A DNA stretch of 64,000 nucleotides from Neptuniibacter halophilus. Its GTDB lineage: Bacteria > Pseudomonadota > Gammaproteobacteria > Pseudomonadales > Balneatricaceae. The notes beneath the pieces were generated by a model, which made no database searches, was not told where the DNA came from, and saw nothing but the letters and a program-made list of their open reading frames with translations. The position numbers were made by a program, and so were the translations under genes. The stretch lies in NCBI RefSeq assembly GCF_030295765.1, contig NZ_AP027293.1, positions 1-64,000 on the forward strand, in the 5' to 3' direction. This document shows, in pieces, positions 17,778 through 25,773 of the stretch. Position 1 is the first letter of the stretch. Every line of letters begins with the position of its first letter.

Positions 17778-17805
17778 AGCAGATATTTTATATCTGCTTT
17801 TTTTT
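17778..17805 (+). terminator. Intrinsic terminator after the haemoglobin gene
   Basis: AGCAGATA and TATCTGCT form a perfect stem followed by a run of T residues. A weaker stem AGCTGC/GCAGCT with TTTTC lies just before it. Confidence 0.85.
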
Positions 17806-17829
17806 GCTAAAAATAGTTTATATGATTAG

Positions 17830-19000
17830 GGAACAAGCGAATAAGTCCTTCAGCATGAGACAATCTCTGCTTTGATGTGCTGAGGACCATCCATGGACCA
17901 CCAACTCTCCTTCGCTGACTGCGAATTCACAAGTAAGCGCCGGCAAACACGCAAAGAAAAGTTTCTCAGCCGCATGGAGAAACTGATTCCTTGGCAGCGT
18001 CTGGAGTCAGTGATTGAGCCTCACTATCCAAAGGCTGGTAACGGCCGCAAGCCTTATCCATTACCAACCATGCTGCGTATCCACTGTATGCAACAGTGGT
18101 ATTGCATGAGCGACCCAGCCATGGAGGATGCACTCTATGAGATCGCCTCAATGCGTTTATTTGCAGGCCTGTCGCTGGATGGTGCGATACCTGATCACAC
18201 CACCATCATGAACTTCCGTCACCTGCTGGAACGGCATGGCTTGGCACGCAAGATCTTCAACGAAGTCAGCACCTGGTTGAGCGATGCTGGTGTACTTGTC
18301 AAAGAAGGAACGTTGCTAGATGCAACAATTATTGAAGCTCCTAGTTCCACCAAGAACAAAGCAGGTGAGCGTGATCCTGAGATGCATCAGACCAAGAAAG
18401 GCAATCAATGGCACTTCGGAATGAAAGCCCATATCGGTGTTGATGCCAGAACTGGGCTGACGCATAGCTTCACAACTACCGCCGCTAATGAACATGATCT
18501 CAACCAAGCTAGACACCTTCTGCATGGCAAAGAAGACTTTATTTTCGCCGACAGTGGTTACCGTGGCGCAGAGAGTCGTGAAGAACTTGAAAGTGTGGAG
18601 GCTGACTGGCACGTTGCAGAAATACCCAGCAAGGTCAAAGAGCTGAAGAAGCGTCCGCGAATCAACAAGGTTCGACTGAAAACTGAATATCTAAAAGCCA
18701 GTGTTCGAGCCAAGGTTGAGCATCCGTTCCGAATTATCAAATGTCAGTTCGGTTTTACCAAGGCCCGCTATCGCGGATTGATGAAGAACGATGGCAAGCT
18801 AGCAATGCTGTTCGCCTTAGCGAACATCGTACGTGTGGATCAGATGCAGCGGGCGTAGGATAAATCCGTCTGCATGCTGGGAAATCGGCATGCAGGCGGT
18901 AAGAAATAACCAGTAATCGCGCGCTTACGCCGCAAATACAACTTGATCGGGGGGATTACCGGGGAAATGAGCTAAAAAACGGGACTTAATCGTAGGTTCC
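17830..19000 (+). mobile_element. Complete IS5-family insertion sequence
   Basis: A 1171-bp element with imperfect terminal repeats (GGAACAAGCGAATAAGTCC inward at left; GGAACCTACGATTAAGTCC inward at right). It is flanked on both sides by TTAG (17826-17829 and 19001-19004), a 4-bp YTAR duplication as made by the IS5 group, so it inserted here directly. The right duplication overlaps the stop codon of the ABM gene without changing it. Confidence 0.95.
17893..18858 (+). CDS. IS5-family transposase
   Basis: A 321-residue transposase that resembles the IS5 transposase along its whole length. It has the DUF772-like N-terminus ([19 protein letters not shown]), the first catalytic Asp in [12 protein letters not shown], the second in [15 protein letters not shown] and the final Glu in KVEHPFR. 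It is intact and probably active. Fragments of the same gene occur inverted at 5748-6253, and a relative at 224-391, showing repeated IS5 activity on this replicon. Confidence 0.95.
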   Translation: MDHQLSFADCEFTSKRRQTRKEKFLSRMEKLIPWQRLESVIEPHYPKAGNGRKPYPLPTMLRIHCMQQWYCMSDPAMEDALYEIASMRLFAGLSLDGAIPDHTTIMNFRHLLERHGLARKIFNEVSTWLSDAGVLVKEGTLLDATIIEAPSSTKNKAGERDPEMHQTKKGNQWHFGMKAHIGVDARTGLTHSFTTTAANEHDLNQARHLLHGKEDFIFADSGYRGAESREELESVEADWHVAEIPSKVKELKKRPRINKVRLKTEYLKASVRAKVEHPFRIIKCQFGFTKARYRGLMKNDGKLAMLFALANIVRVDQMQRA

Positions 19001-19585
19001 TTAGTTTGAGATTAACCATTTGTGTAATTTCTTTGTGAGCCAAGGTGCGATTAGAGCCGTTGTTATCCCAGTAAGAATTGTGGCGACTAACAATAGACCT
19101 ATGGGTTCGGCTACTTTCGACGTAATCGGCTTTAGTAGATAGATTAATACGATAAGGGCAGGGTAAACAGCGATTAAGCTAACAATCCATCGTTTCCATA
19201 AGCTTGGAAGTTTCGGAGGAGATGGAAGGTTAACAACAGGCTCAAACCAAATATTCGAACCATAAGCTTGTTGTCTGGCTACGTCGAGTACGGATAGTGT
19301 TTCAATAGGATCAAGTACGGCCTTCCTGTCTGGAGAAAGCTTCCAGGCTTCTAGATCATCTTTACTTGTAAACCTCGCAATACAAAATATATCGATACCC
19401 TGACCATCATCTCGACGCACTATGTCAATCGACTCAAATCCGGCATGGTCTTCCAATAATAGATTCAATTTCGAAATATGAGATGCAAACCTCTCGACGT
19501 CTGAATAATTAATTCGTAGAGAAACTAAATAGGATGCTGAATGGACAGTGTTGTGCCCTGCATCGAGTAAGTTATCATCGTTCAT
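19001..19585 (-). CDS. ABM-domain protein with two C-terminal membrane helices
   Basis: A 194-residue protein. Residues 20-110 resemble the antibiotic-biosynthesis-monooxygenase (ABM) ferredoxin-like fold: a strand, a helix with the FESIDIV turn and the FTSKDDLEAWKLSP helix. Residues about 130-185 form two membrane helices, a combination seen in ABM proteins of unknown function. It lies downstream of pht5 but beyond a terminator, so expression may be by read-through or from a separate promoter. The TAA at 19001-19003 coincides with the target duplication of the neighbouring IS5. A catalytic role is not established. Confidence 0.7.
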   Translation of the reverse strand: MNDDNLLDAGHNTVHSASYLVSLRINYSDVERFASHISKLNLLLEDHAGFESIDIVRRDDGQGIDIFCIARFTSKDDLEAWKLSPDRKAVLDPIETLSVLDVARQQAYGSNIWFEPVVNLPSPPKLPSLWKRWIVSLIAVYPALIVLIYLLKPITSKVAEPIGLLLVATILTGITTALIAPWLTKKLHKWLISN

Positions 19586-19624
19586 GTATTGAATGTCTCT
19601 ATATTGTGATGGTTAGGTAATCGG

Positions 19625-19659
19625 CAAAAAAACCAGCGAGGAATATCCTGGCTGGTTTT
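19625..19659 (-). terminator. Terminator of the pht2-pht4-pht5 operon
   Basis: On the minus strand AAAACCAGC and GCTGGTTTT form a stem around a 13-nt loop, followed by a run of seven T. It lies between pht5 and the ABM gene. Confidence 0.8.
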
Positions 19660-19687
19660 GCATCTATTCGTTTATAACTTAACAGAT

Positions 19688-20674
19688 CTACAGAGAATAG
19701 ACCTCAGTTGTTGCTGGGTGAAACAGCTCTTCTACGGAAAGATGTCTTGAACTTAGCCCTTGTTCGTAGTGGTTACGCAGGAAGTATTCTAACGTTTTGA
19801 CGTTCGGTGCAACCCCGTATGACCAAAGATCCTTCGACATTTGTTGCGTTACGCCCAAAACATCTTCGACAAATGGCATTGTCACCTTAGTCGCTGACGT
19901 ATCCGATAGGGCATCAAGTGCCATCGTTTTAGCTTCTGTAAAGGCCTTGAGCAACGCGCCCGGCAACCAGGGGTGCTGCTCGGCTAGGCTACGACGCACA
20001 CCTAGAACGTGCATGATTGGGAACAACCCAGTGTCTTGATGCCATTGGCGTGCCGCAGAAAAACCATCTTGCCATAGGCGACGGATCTGAGGGTGGCCTT
20101 CGTGGTAACAACGTGGCCATCTAGGGCCGATGAAACCATCAATTTCTCCATCGATTAACATCTGGTTTAGGGTAGCGCCTTCAGTAGCGTTCTCGATAGT
20201 TACGTTGTCTGGTAGATCAAGTTTGATTTTCTCAGGGCGGCCAGGTTTGTCCATTCCCCCGCGTACCCACGTAATCTGATCAGGGGTCACACCTGCATCT
20301 GCAAGGATTGCTCTAACCCATACGTTTGCTGTCAGTTGGTATTCCGCGATGCCTATTCGGCGGCCTTTGAGATCTTGAGGTGTTTCTATTCCTCTATCCG
20401 CACGAATATAAACAGAGGAGTGGCGGAATGCACGGCTAAGGAAAACAGGAATTGCGATGTATGGAGGATTCTCTCGAGTCAACGAAACGCAATATGAACT
20501 CAATGATATTTCTGAAATATCACATGTCTTGTGGCGAAATGCGTTGAAGAACATCTCTTCTGGAGATTGAAGAAAAGTGATCGGATCGACGCCATCGATC
20601 TGTACCCGTCCATCATGAATAGGGCGAGTACGATCATAATCACCCATCGCTAGGGAAAGTTGGAGCTTAGACAT
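19688..20674 (-). CDS. pht5: 4,5-dihydroxyphthalate decarboxylase-like protein
   Basis: A 328-residue protein similar in length and pattern to Pht5/OphC. That family has a periplasmic-binding-protein-like fold but no signal peptide here, consistent with a cytoplasmic enzyme. Recognisable stretches are LAMGDYDRTRPI at the start, DISEISLSSYC at about 52-62, and the PQDLKGRRIGIAEYQ region. It would convert 4,5-dihydroxyphthalate to protocatechuate and CO2. The gene begins 3 bp after pht4 ends, so they are coupled. The alternative, an ABC-type binding protein, is unlikely without a signal peptide. Substrate assignment rests on context. Confidence 0.82.
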   Translation of the reverse strand: MSKLQLSLAMGDYDRTRPIHDGRVQIDGVDPITFLQSPEEMFFNAFRHKTCDISEISLSSYCVSLTRENPPYIAIPVFLSRAFRHSSVYIRADRGIETPQDLKGRRIGIAEYQLTANVWVRAILADAGVTPDQITWVRGGMDKPGRPEKIKLDLPDNVTIENATEGATLNQMLIDGEIDGFIGPRWPRCYHEGHPQIRRLWQDGFSAARQWHQDTGLFPIMHVLGVRRSLAEQHPWLPGALLKAFTEAKTMALDALSDTSATKVTMPFVEDVLGVTQQMSKDLWSYGVAPNVKTLEYFLRNHYEQGLSSRHLSVEELFHPATTEVYSL

Positions 20675-20677
20675 TTT

Positions 20678-21841
20678 TTATCCTTCTTGGTAATTAAGTG
20701 TGACTGTGTCACCCGTTTCGCTACTGGTAAGTAGTGCATGACAGATTTCGAGTGAAGCTCGGCCCCATTTGCCATCCTGCAATGGAGTCGTTTGTTCGCG
20801 AAGTGCGGCATAAAGTGTGTCAAATACTTCTGCTCGGGCGGTTCTAAAAGGTGCAGGGTAGAATTTGGGTCCATTCGTATCGGTAATTTCCACTCCGTTC
20901 GGCGTCAGGCGAAGGTCTCCGTGGTCGCCGAATACGAAAACCTGACCAAAGTGCTCGTGAGTTTCAGCCTGAGGGCAGGTATCGAGTGATGAAAAGCCGC
21001 GTGATGACTTAAACTCTGATTCGTCCTGGACGGATTCCAGTATTTTGCGGGAGCTCTTGAATTCCTCTGACTTGGGTATGCCTAATTCAGTAGTGTTCTC
21101 CATTAGCCGGTCGCCATCAAAATGAGCGTAGCCCGAGTACGTCAGGCTGGCATAGACACCTTCGCAGAAATCAATCAGCATGCTGTAGGCGCCCTCGGTC
21201 GGCCGGTCAGCATCCCAGGCTCCACCCGTTCTGGCGGTAACACGCTGAGCGGGAACACCAGCGAGTCGGCGGACGAGATCGACTTGATGGACGGCTTGAC
21301 TAAACACTACACCTCCACCTAAGTCAGTCGAAAGCTCCGCCGCTGTTCTTGGGCGATATAAAAAGTCGGTTGCATAGAGCGCATGTATCATCTTTACGCG
21401 CCCAATCCTACCTTCCGCGATTAAAGCTTCCGCGAGCTTAACCGGACCATCAAAGCTGTGGCTAGGACCAACAATGATCTGTACTCCCGCCTTTTTTGCC
21501 GCTTCAATTAGCGATGACGCATCTTCTAATGAGACAGTCATCGGCTTTTCGATAAGGACGGATTTACCGGAGTTTATAGCGGCTAAAGCATGTTCTTTAT
21601 GTAATCCATGAGGCGTGGATACATAGACCACTTCCACGTCAGGGTCTGTTACTAGGTCGCTAACATCGGCATAGGTCTTCGCACCAAAAGTTTTTTCAAA
21701 TGACCTCCTGTGCTCGGAATTTGGCTCCGCGCCAGCAACTAAGGTAACTCCTGGGTGTGCATGGATAGCGGGGGCCGATAGCGCAAAGGCTCTCCCTAAA
21801 CCCGCTACGCCTAGGCGTATGGGATTAGATATCGAGGACAA
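20678..21841 (-). CDS. pht4: Gfo/Idh/MocA-family dihydrodiol dehydrogenase-like protein
   Basis: The protein of about 387 residues has an N-terminal Rossmann fold with the GVAGLGRAF motif, the EKPMT motif with the Lys that is conserved in Gfo/Idh/MocA enzymes, and GPSHSFDGP nearby. In phthalate pathways this family oxidises the cis-4,5-dihydrodiol to 4,5-dihydroxyphthalate with NAD+. The frame is open from a GTG at 21868, but a TTG at 21841 preceded by AAAGGTGA is the more natural start and gives a 17-bp overlap with pht2. It lies in the order reductase-dehydrogenase-decarboxylase. Confidence 0.85.
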   Translation of the reverse strand: MSSISNPIRLGVAGLGRAFALSAPAIHAHPGVTLVAGAEPNSEHRRSFEKTFGAKTYADVSDLVTDPDVEVVYVSTPHGLHKEHALAAINSGKSVLIEKPMTVSLEDASSLIEAAKKAGVQIIVGPSHSFDGPVKLAEALIAEGRIGRVKMIHALYATDFLYRPRTAAELSTDLGGGVVFSQAVHQVDLVRRLAGVPAQRVTARTGGAWDADRPTEGAYSMLIDFCEGVYASLTYSGYAHFDGDRLMENTTELGIPKSEEFKSSRKILESVQDESEFKSSRGFSSLDTCPQAETHEHFGQVFVFGDHGDLRLTPNGVEITDTNGPKFYPAPFRTARAEVFDTLYAALREQTTPLQDGKWGRASLEICHALLTSSETGDTVTLNYQEG

Positions 21842-22754
21842 GGTGATCACCTTTCGCTCGGGATACACACAACATTATTGTGTCGGACTTCTCGTCATCC
21901 ATTAAAGCTAAGTCACGGTGATCCACTTCGCCTTCCGTATATTTACATTTGCAGGTGCCACAAGTGCCGGTTTCACAAGAGCTGGAAAAATCGTGTCCGT
22001 TAGCGCGCAGAGCTTCCAGTATGGTGTGATCTGCGGGTACAGTTATCGTTTCACCTGATTTGGCGAGTTCGATGGTGAATTCGGTATCGCTATCTCGAAT
22101 GATTTCTACGGGCATGAACTCCTCAAAGTGAACTCGGCCATCAGGCCAATGTCCCGTACCGCCTTTCACTTCTTCCATTAGAGAGGTTGGGCCGCAGCAA
22201 TAGATATGCTCCTGCGTTGGCGTCATCAGCAGATCCCAAAAATCGAAAACATCCGCACCATCGCCTGCGCTATAGTGGATGGTGATTGCATCTCCGCAAA
22301 GTTTCTGAAGCTCATCAGCGTATGCTGCTTTTTCATAGCTGCGAGCTAAATAAACTACTCGGAATTTTCTGCCTTCTGCTTTTAGTTGTTGTGCCATAGA
22401 GTAAATCGGTGTGATACCTATGCCGCCACCGATTAACAAAGCATCGTGCTTCGGACCGAGAGGAAACTCATTTTCAGAGGTTTCTACATCCAGAACCGTC
22501 GATACTGTTGCCTGCTCATGCATCGACTTTGAACCACCACGAGAATTGGGCTCTTTTTTGATCGCAACAGTGTAAGCGCCTAGGCTGTCACCAGAATAAA
22601 CCAATGAATAATAACGATGAGCTCCAGAGGGCGTGGTTATAGAAATATGTGAACCAGGTTCTGCTGGCGGCAACGGTTGACCATCAATTGGAGTTAGGAT
22701 GAATTCTTCAATTTCTGGCGTAAGGGTGCGCCGAGCGGTCACTTGCAGTTTCAT
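21825..22754 (-). CDS. pht2: Phthalate dioxygenase reductase-like flavin/2Fe-2S protein
   Basis: A protein of about 309 residues with the domain order of phthalate dioxygenase reductase: FMN-binding barrel (RYYSLVYSGD region), NAD-binding domain (LLIGGGIGITPIYSMAQQL) and a C-terminal plant-type [2Fe-2S] domain with CETGTCGTC and a fourth Cys near the end (MLCVS). It passes electrons from NADH to the Rieske oxygenase encoded divergently. The ATG at 22754, preceded by AGAGAGAAGA, is a better start than the upstream TTG at 22778. It is the first gene of the leftward operon. Confidence 0.92.
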   Translation of the reverse strand: MKLQVTARRTLTPEIEEFILTPIDGQPLPPAEPGSHISITTPSGAHRYYSLVYSGDSLGAYTVAIKKEPNSRGGSKSMHEQATVSTVLDVETSENEFPLGPKHDALLIGGGIGITPIYSMAQQLKAEGRKFRVVYLARSYEKAAYADELQKLCGDAITIHYSAGDGADVFDFWDLLMTPTQEHIYCCGPTSLMEEVKGGTGHWPDGRVHFEEFMPVEIIRDSDTEFTIELAKSGETITVPADHTILEALRANGHDFSSSCETGTCGTCKCKYTEGEVDHRDLALMDDEKSDTIMLCVSRAKGDHLVLDI

Positions 22755-22832
22755 TTTTCTTCTCTCTAGGTATCGCAATATATGGATAGGGTGTCATCAA
22801 TCTTTAAATCAGGATGTATATGACTTGGATCA

Positions 22833-22914
22833 ATATTAGCAATCTAATAATTTTCAGTCAATAAAAAATTAGATTGCTAATTATGTTGACTGCTGGAAAT
22901 TAGATATCTATTAT
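22833..22914. promoter_or_regulatory. Divergent pht2/pht3 promoters with TTAG-N4-CTAA operators
   Basis: Leftward promoter: TTGACT (minus strand, 22856-22861) and TAATAT (22833-22838), 17-bp spacer. Rightward promoter: TTGACT (22886-22891) and TATTAT (22909-22914), 17-bp spacer. TTAGCAATCTAA (22836-22847) covers the leftward -10 box. TTAGATTGCTAA (22869-22880), the inverse form, lies upstream of the rightward -35. A weaker TTAGATATCTAT (22900-22911) covers the rightward -10. The geometry suggests that one dimeric repressor controls both genes. Confidence 0.8.
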
Positions 22915-23078
22915 TTGTTCCACTGAGGTAATCGAACATGAGACCGGTTTTCTGATAATGCCTCATAGACATATCTCGTCGAGTCGTCGAAAAGAAACGT
23001 GATTACAGATTTGGCTGACAAACTGCGAAGTAAGGTGTTTGCAGCCATGTAAAATAAAATAAAACGGAGAAAGGCACG

Positions 23079-24359
23079 ATGCTTACACCACAAGAAAATG
23101 AATTGTTAACTCATGTTATGCCAACCGACCCGATGGGTAAGCTTATGCGCCAGCATTGGACGCCGGTTTGTTTGCTCGAAGAAATTAAAGAGTGCGATGG
23201 CACTCCAGTATTGGTTGAAGCTTTGGGTTCTCGGTATGTAGCATTCCGCGATACCGAAGGTCGAGTAGGATTGTTGGATGAACTTTGTCCCCACCGCTTG
23301 GCGTCTTTGGTGTTCGGTCGCAATGAAGACTGTGGTATCCGCTGCCTGTATCACGGCTGGAAGTTTGATGTGGAAGGTAACGCTGTGGCCATGGCTTCAG
23401 AACCACCAGAAGCAGAAAAGTCTATGTGCTCTAACGTGAAGCACAAAGCTTATAAAACAGTTGAGTGGGGCGGTTTCCTTTGGGCATGGCTGGGTGAAGG
23501 CGATGCCCCGGAATTTAAAAAGCCAGCATTTGCACCTAATAAAGATGTACAGGTCTCTATCCTCAAAATTCGTCTGCCATGTAACTGGGCTCAAGTTCTG
23601 GAAGGTCAGATTGACTCAGCTCACTCTTCATCATTGCACTCTTCGGACATGGTCCCTGCAAAAGTTGAGAGTGCGGCTGCGGATGATCAAGGTTGGTACC
23701 GTCCATCAACTGATAAGTCCCCGCGTATGCAGTCTGCTAAAACTGATTATGGATTTCATTACGCTGCTATTCGTCGTCCTATCGCTAACGCTGCAACCCA
23801 TGACTACATTCGTATCACTCAGTATGTCGCGCCTTACTACGCGTTGATTCCACCTAACACTTCATACAATGTTGCAGCGGTCATCGTTCCGATCGACAAT
23901 GAAAACTGTAACTTCCACTTTATCGCATGGGGTAATCCTGAAACTACACCAGATACGACTGCTTGGCGTAAATTCGCTCGTGCAGTACCGGGTGAAGATG
24001 TCGATCCAATCACTTGGGCTACTGTAGGTACTATGGAAAACCGTTTCCGTCAGGATCGTACAAAAATGAAAGAGGGTGATTTTACTGGTATTGCGGGCAT
24101 ACCAAACCAAGATATCGCGATGTGGGTATCGATGGGTAAAATTGTTAACCGTACCGATGATATTCTTGGTTCTTCTGATTTAGCGATTGTGGAATTCCGT
24201 CGCACTATGGTAGAAGCTGCTCAGAAAGTTGCTGATGGTGAACCTGCTATCGGTAGTGCACCATCAATTCTTCAATCGTCAATTGCTTCTTTCCAAGGAG
24301 TTGTACCAAAAGAATCGGATTGGCGCGAACTTTGGAAAGAAAACGTAGTGGCTGGATAA
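23079..24359 (+). CDS. pht3: Rieske non-haem iron oxygenase, phthalate 4,5-dioxygenase-like
   Basis: A 426-residue oxygenase subunit. The Rieske centre is C70-x-H72 and C89-x2-H92 (CPHR and CLYHGW), and the mononuclear iron site contains D179, H182 and H187. The N-terminus (MLTPQENELL, DPMGKLMRQHWTPV) and the PHRLASL context resemble phthalate 4,5-dioxygenase (OphA2/Pht3), a one-component oxygenase type working with a PDR-like reductase. It would add O2 to phthalate to give the cis-4,5-dihydrodiol. The exact aromatic substrate is inferred from the neighbours. The ATG is preceded by ACGGAGAAAGG; a terminator follows. Confidence 0.92.
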   Translation: MLTPQENELLTHVMPTDPMGKLMRQHWTPVCLLEEIKECDGTPVLVEALGSRYVAFRDTEGRVGLLDELCPHRLASLVFGRNEDCGIRCLYHGWKFDVEGNAVAMASEPPEAEKSMCSNVKHKAYKTVEWGGFLWAWLGEGDAPEFKKPAFAPNKDVQVSILKIRLPCNWAQVLEGQIDSAHSSSLHSSDMVPAKVESAAADDQGWYRPSTDKSPRMQSAKTDYGFHYAAIRRPIANAATHDYIRITQYVAPYYALIPPNTSYNVAAVIVPIDNENCNFHFIAWGNPETTPDTTAWRKFARAVPGEDVDPITWATVGTMENRFRQDRTKMKEGDFTGIAGIPNQDIAMWVSMGKIVNRTDDILGSSDLAIVEFRRTMVEAAQKVADGEPAIGSAPSILQSSIASFQGVVPKESDWRELWKENVVAG

Positions 24360-24406
24360 ACACTAAAGAGGTTGGCTTCCTTAAGGATTTTTAGAAGTGC
24401 CAAATG

Positions 24407-24441
24407 CCCCAGTATGAGTAAAGTCTTGTGCTGGGGTTTTT
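24407..24441 (+). terminator. Terminator after pht3
   Basis: CCCCAG (24407-24412) pairs with CTGGGG (24431-24436), followed by TTTTT. It lies immediately before the second IS256 copy. Confidence 0.75.
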
Positions 24442-24447
24442 GCTTTC

Positions 24448-25754
24448 GAGAGTGTAAAAAAATCTGTGTAAGTGGCATTCTTACCACCGTGTTGAAAGGA
24501 CAGCAGAATGCCAATATCAGACGAGCTTATTGCTCAACTTCTTGAGGGCTGCTCAAGCCCTGATGACATCCTCGGCGAGGATGGTCTTCTTAAACAACTG
24601 ACCAAAAAGGTTGCGGAACGCGTCCTGGACGTCGAGATGAATGAGCATCTCGGTTATGCCAAAAATGAGCCTTCAGGCAAAAACTCGGGTAATTCACGCA
24701 ACGGTAAAAGCCGTAAGTCGGTTCGCAGCATCCACGGTGATATAGAGCTGGAAGTGCCTCGTGATCGTAACGGTACGTTCGAGCCGATGTTGGTTCGTAA
24801 AGGTGAGAAACAACTCAACGGTTTCGATGATCGTATTATCTCCTTCTACGCTCGCGGCATGACGACTCGAGATATTCAAGCACATTTCCAGGACACCTAT
24901 GGTGTTGAGGTTTCTCCAACCTTTATCTCTCAGGTTACCAATGCCGTGATGGATGAGGTTACTGCCTGGCAAAGCCGCCCGCTGGATAGTATTTATCCGA
25001 TTGTCTATCTGGATGCCCTGGTAGTGCGCAGCCGCGATAGCGGCGCAGTACAAAACAAACACGTTTATCTGGCGCTGGGTATCAACCTTGATGGCGAAAA
25101 GGAGCTGCTGGGTTTATGGATGGCGCAGACTGAGGGTGCTAAATTCTGGCTATCTGTAGTGACCGAACTGAAGAATCGAGGCTTACAGGACATCCTGATC
25201 GCCTGCGTTGATGGTCTGAAAGGCTTTCCTGAAGCAATAGAAGCTGTCTATCCTCAGACTCAGATCCAGCTTTGCATCGTTCATCAGGTGCGCCACTCGC
25301 TGCGCTATGTGAGCTGGAAACAGCGGAAGGAGGTTGCTGCTGATCTGCGTAATATTTATGCCGCATCTACGCTTGATGCAGCTGAGAGGGCCTTGGATGA
25401 GTTTGCGGTGAAGTGGGGCGATGAACACCCAACCATCAGCCGATCCTGGCGAGCAAACTGGGAACGCCTGAGCGTATTCTTTGACTACCCACCGCAGATC
25501 CGCAAGGTCATCTACACAACCAATGCCATCGAGTCAGTGAATGCGTCTCTGAGAAAGGTAACCAAAACTCGGCGATCATTCCCGAATGATAAGTCAGTGA
25601 TGAAAATTCTGTATCTGGCCTTGCACCAAATCGCTAAGAAGTGGACTATGCCAATACGGGATTGGAAACAGGCGATGAGCCAATTTATGATCCTGTTCAG
25701 TGACAGAATATCACTGTGATAAACCGTCACTTACACAGAAGAATTTACAGTCTC
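24448..25754 (+). mobile_element. IS256-family insertion sequence, right copy
   Basis: This 1307-bp copy has the same ends and orientation as 6254-7560. Its left flank is TTGCTTTC (24440-24447), the same 8 bp that lie to the right of the first copy (7561-7568); its right flank is TAATGACC. The two copies bound the catabolic unit. Confidence 0.93.
24508..25719 (+). CDS. IS256-family transposase
   Basis: This 403-residue transposase is identical in residues to the one at 6314-7525, with the same catalytic regions ([27 protein letters not shown]). It is intact and preceded by AAAGGACAGC. Identity of the two copies implies recent duplication or gene conversion and supplies long homology for recombination that could release the 16.9-kb catabolic segment as a circle. 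Confidence 0.95.
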   Translation: MPISDELIAQLLEGCSSPDDILGEDGLLKQLTKKVAERVLDVEMNEHLGYAKNEPSGKNSGNSRNGKSRKSVRSIHGDIELEVPRDRNGTFEPMLVRKGEKQLNGFDDRIISFYARGMTTRDIQAHFQDTYGVEVSPTFISQVTNAVMDEVTAWQSRPLDSIYPIVYLDALVVRSRDSGAVQNKHVYLALGINLDGEKELLGLWMAQTEGAKFWLSVVTELKNRGLQDILIACVDGLKGFPEAIEAVYPQTQIQLCIVHQVRHSLRYVSWKQRKEVAADLRNIYAASTLDAAERALDEFAVKWGDEHPTISRSWRANWERLSVFFDYPPQIRKVIYTTNAIESVNASLRKVTKTRRSFPNDKSVMKILYLALHQIAKKWTMPIRDWKQAMSQFMILFSDRISL

Positions 25755-25773
25755 TAATGACCTTCTAAGTAGG

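Noticed and set aside
18981..19000. CCTACGA in the IS5 terminal repeat as a further leader box.
   Set aside because: It belongs to the IS5 end, is followed by TTAAG rather than GG, and occurs with each IS5 copy; a coincidence.
6254..25754. A classic composite transposon bounded by two IS256 copies.
   Set aside because: The outer 8-bp flanks do not match (TTTGTTCT and TAATGACC); the matching duplication is on the inside, which fits recombination of a circle instead.
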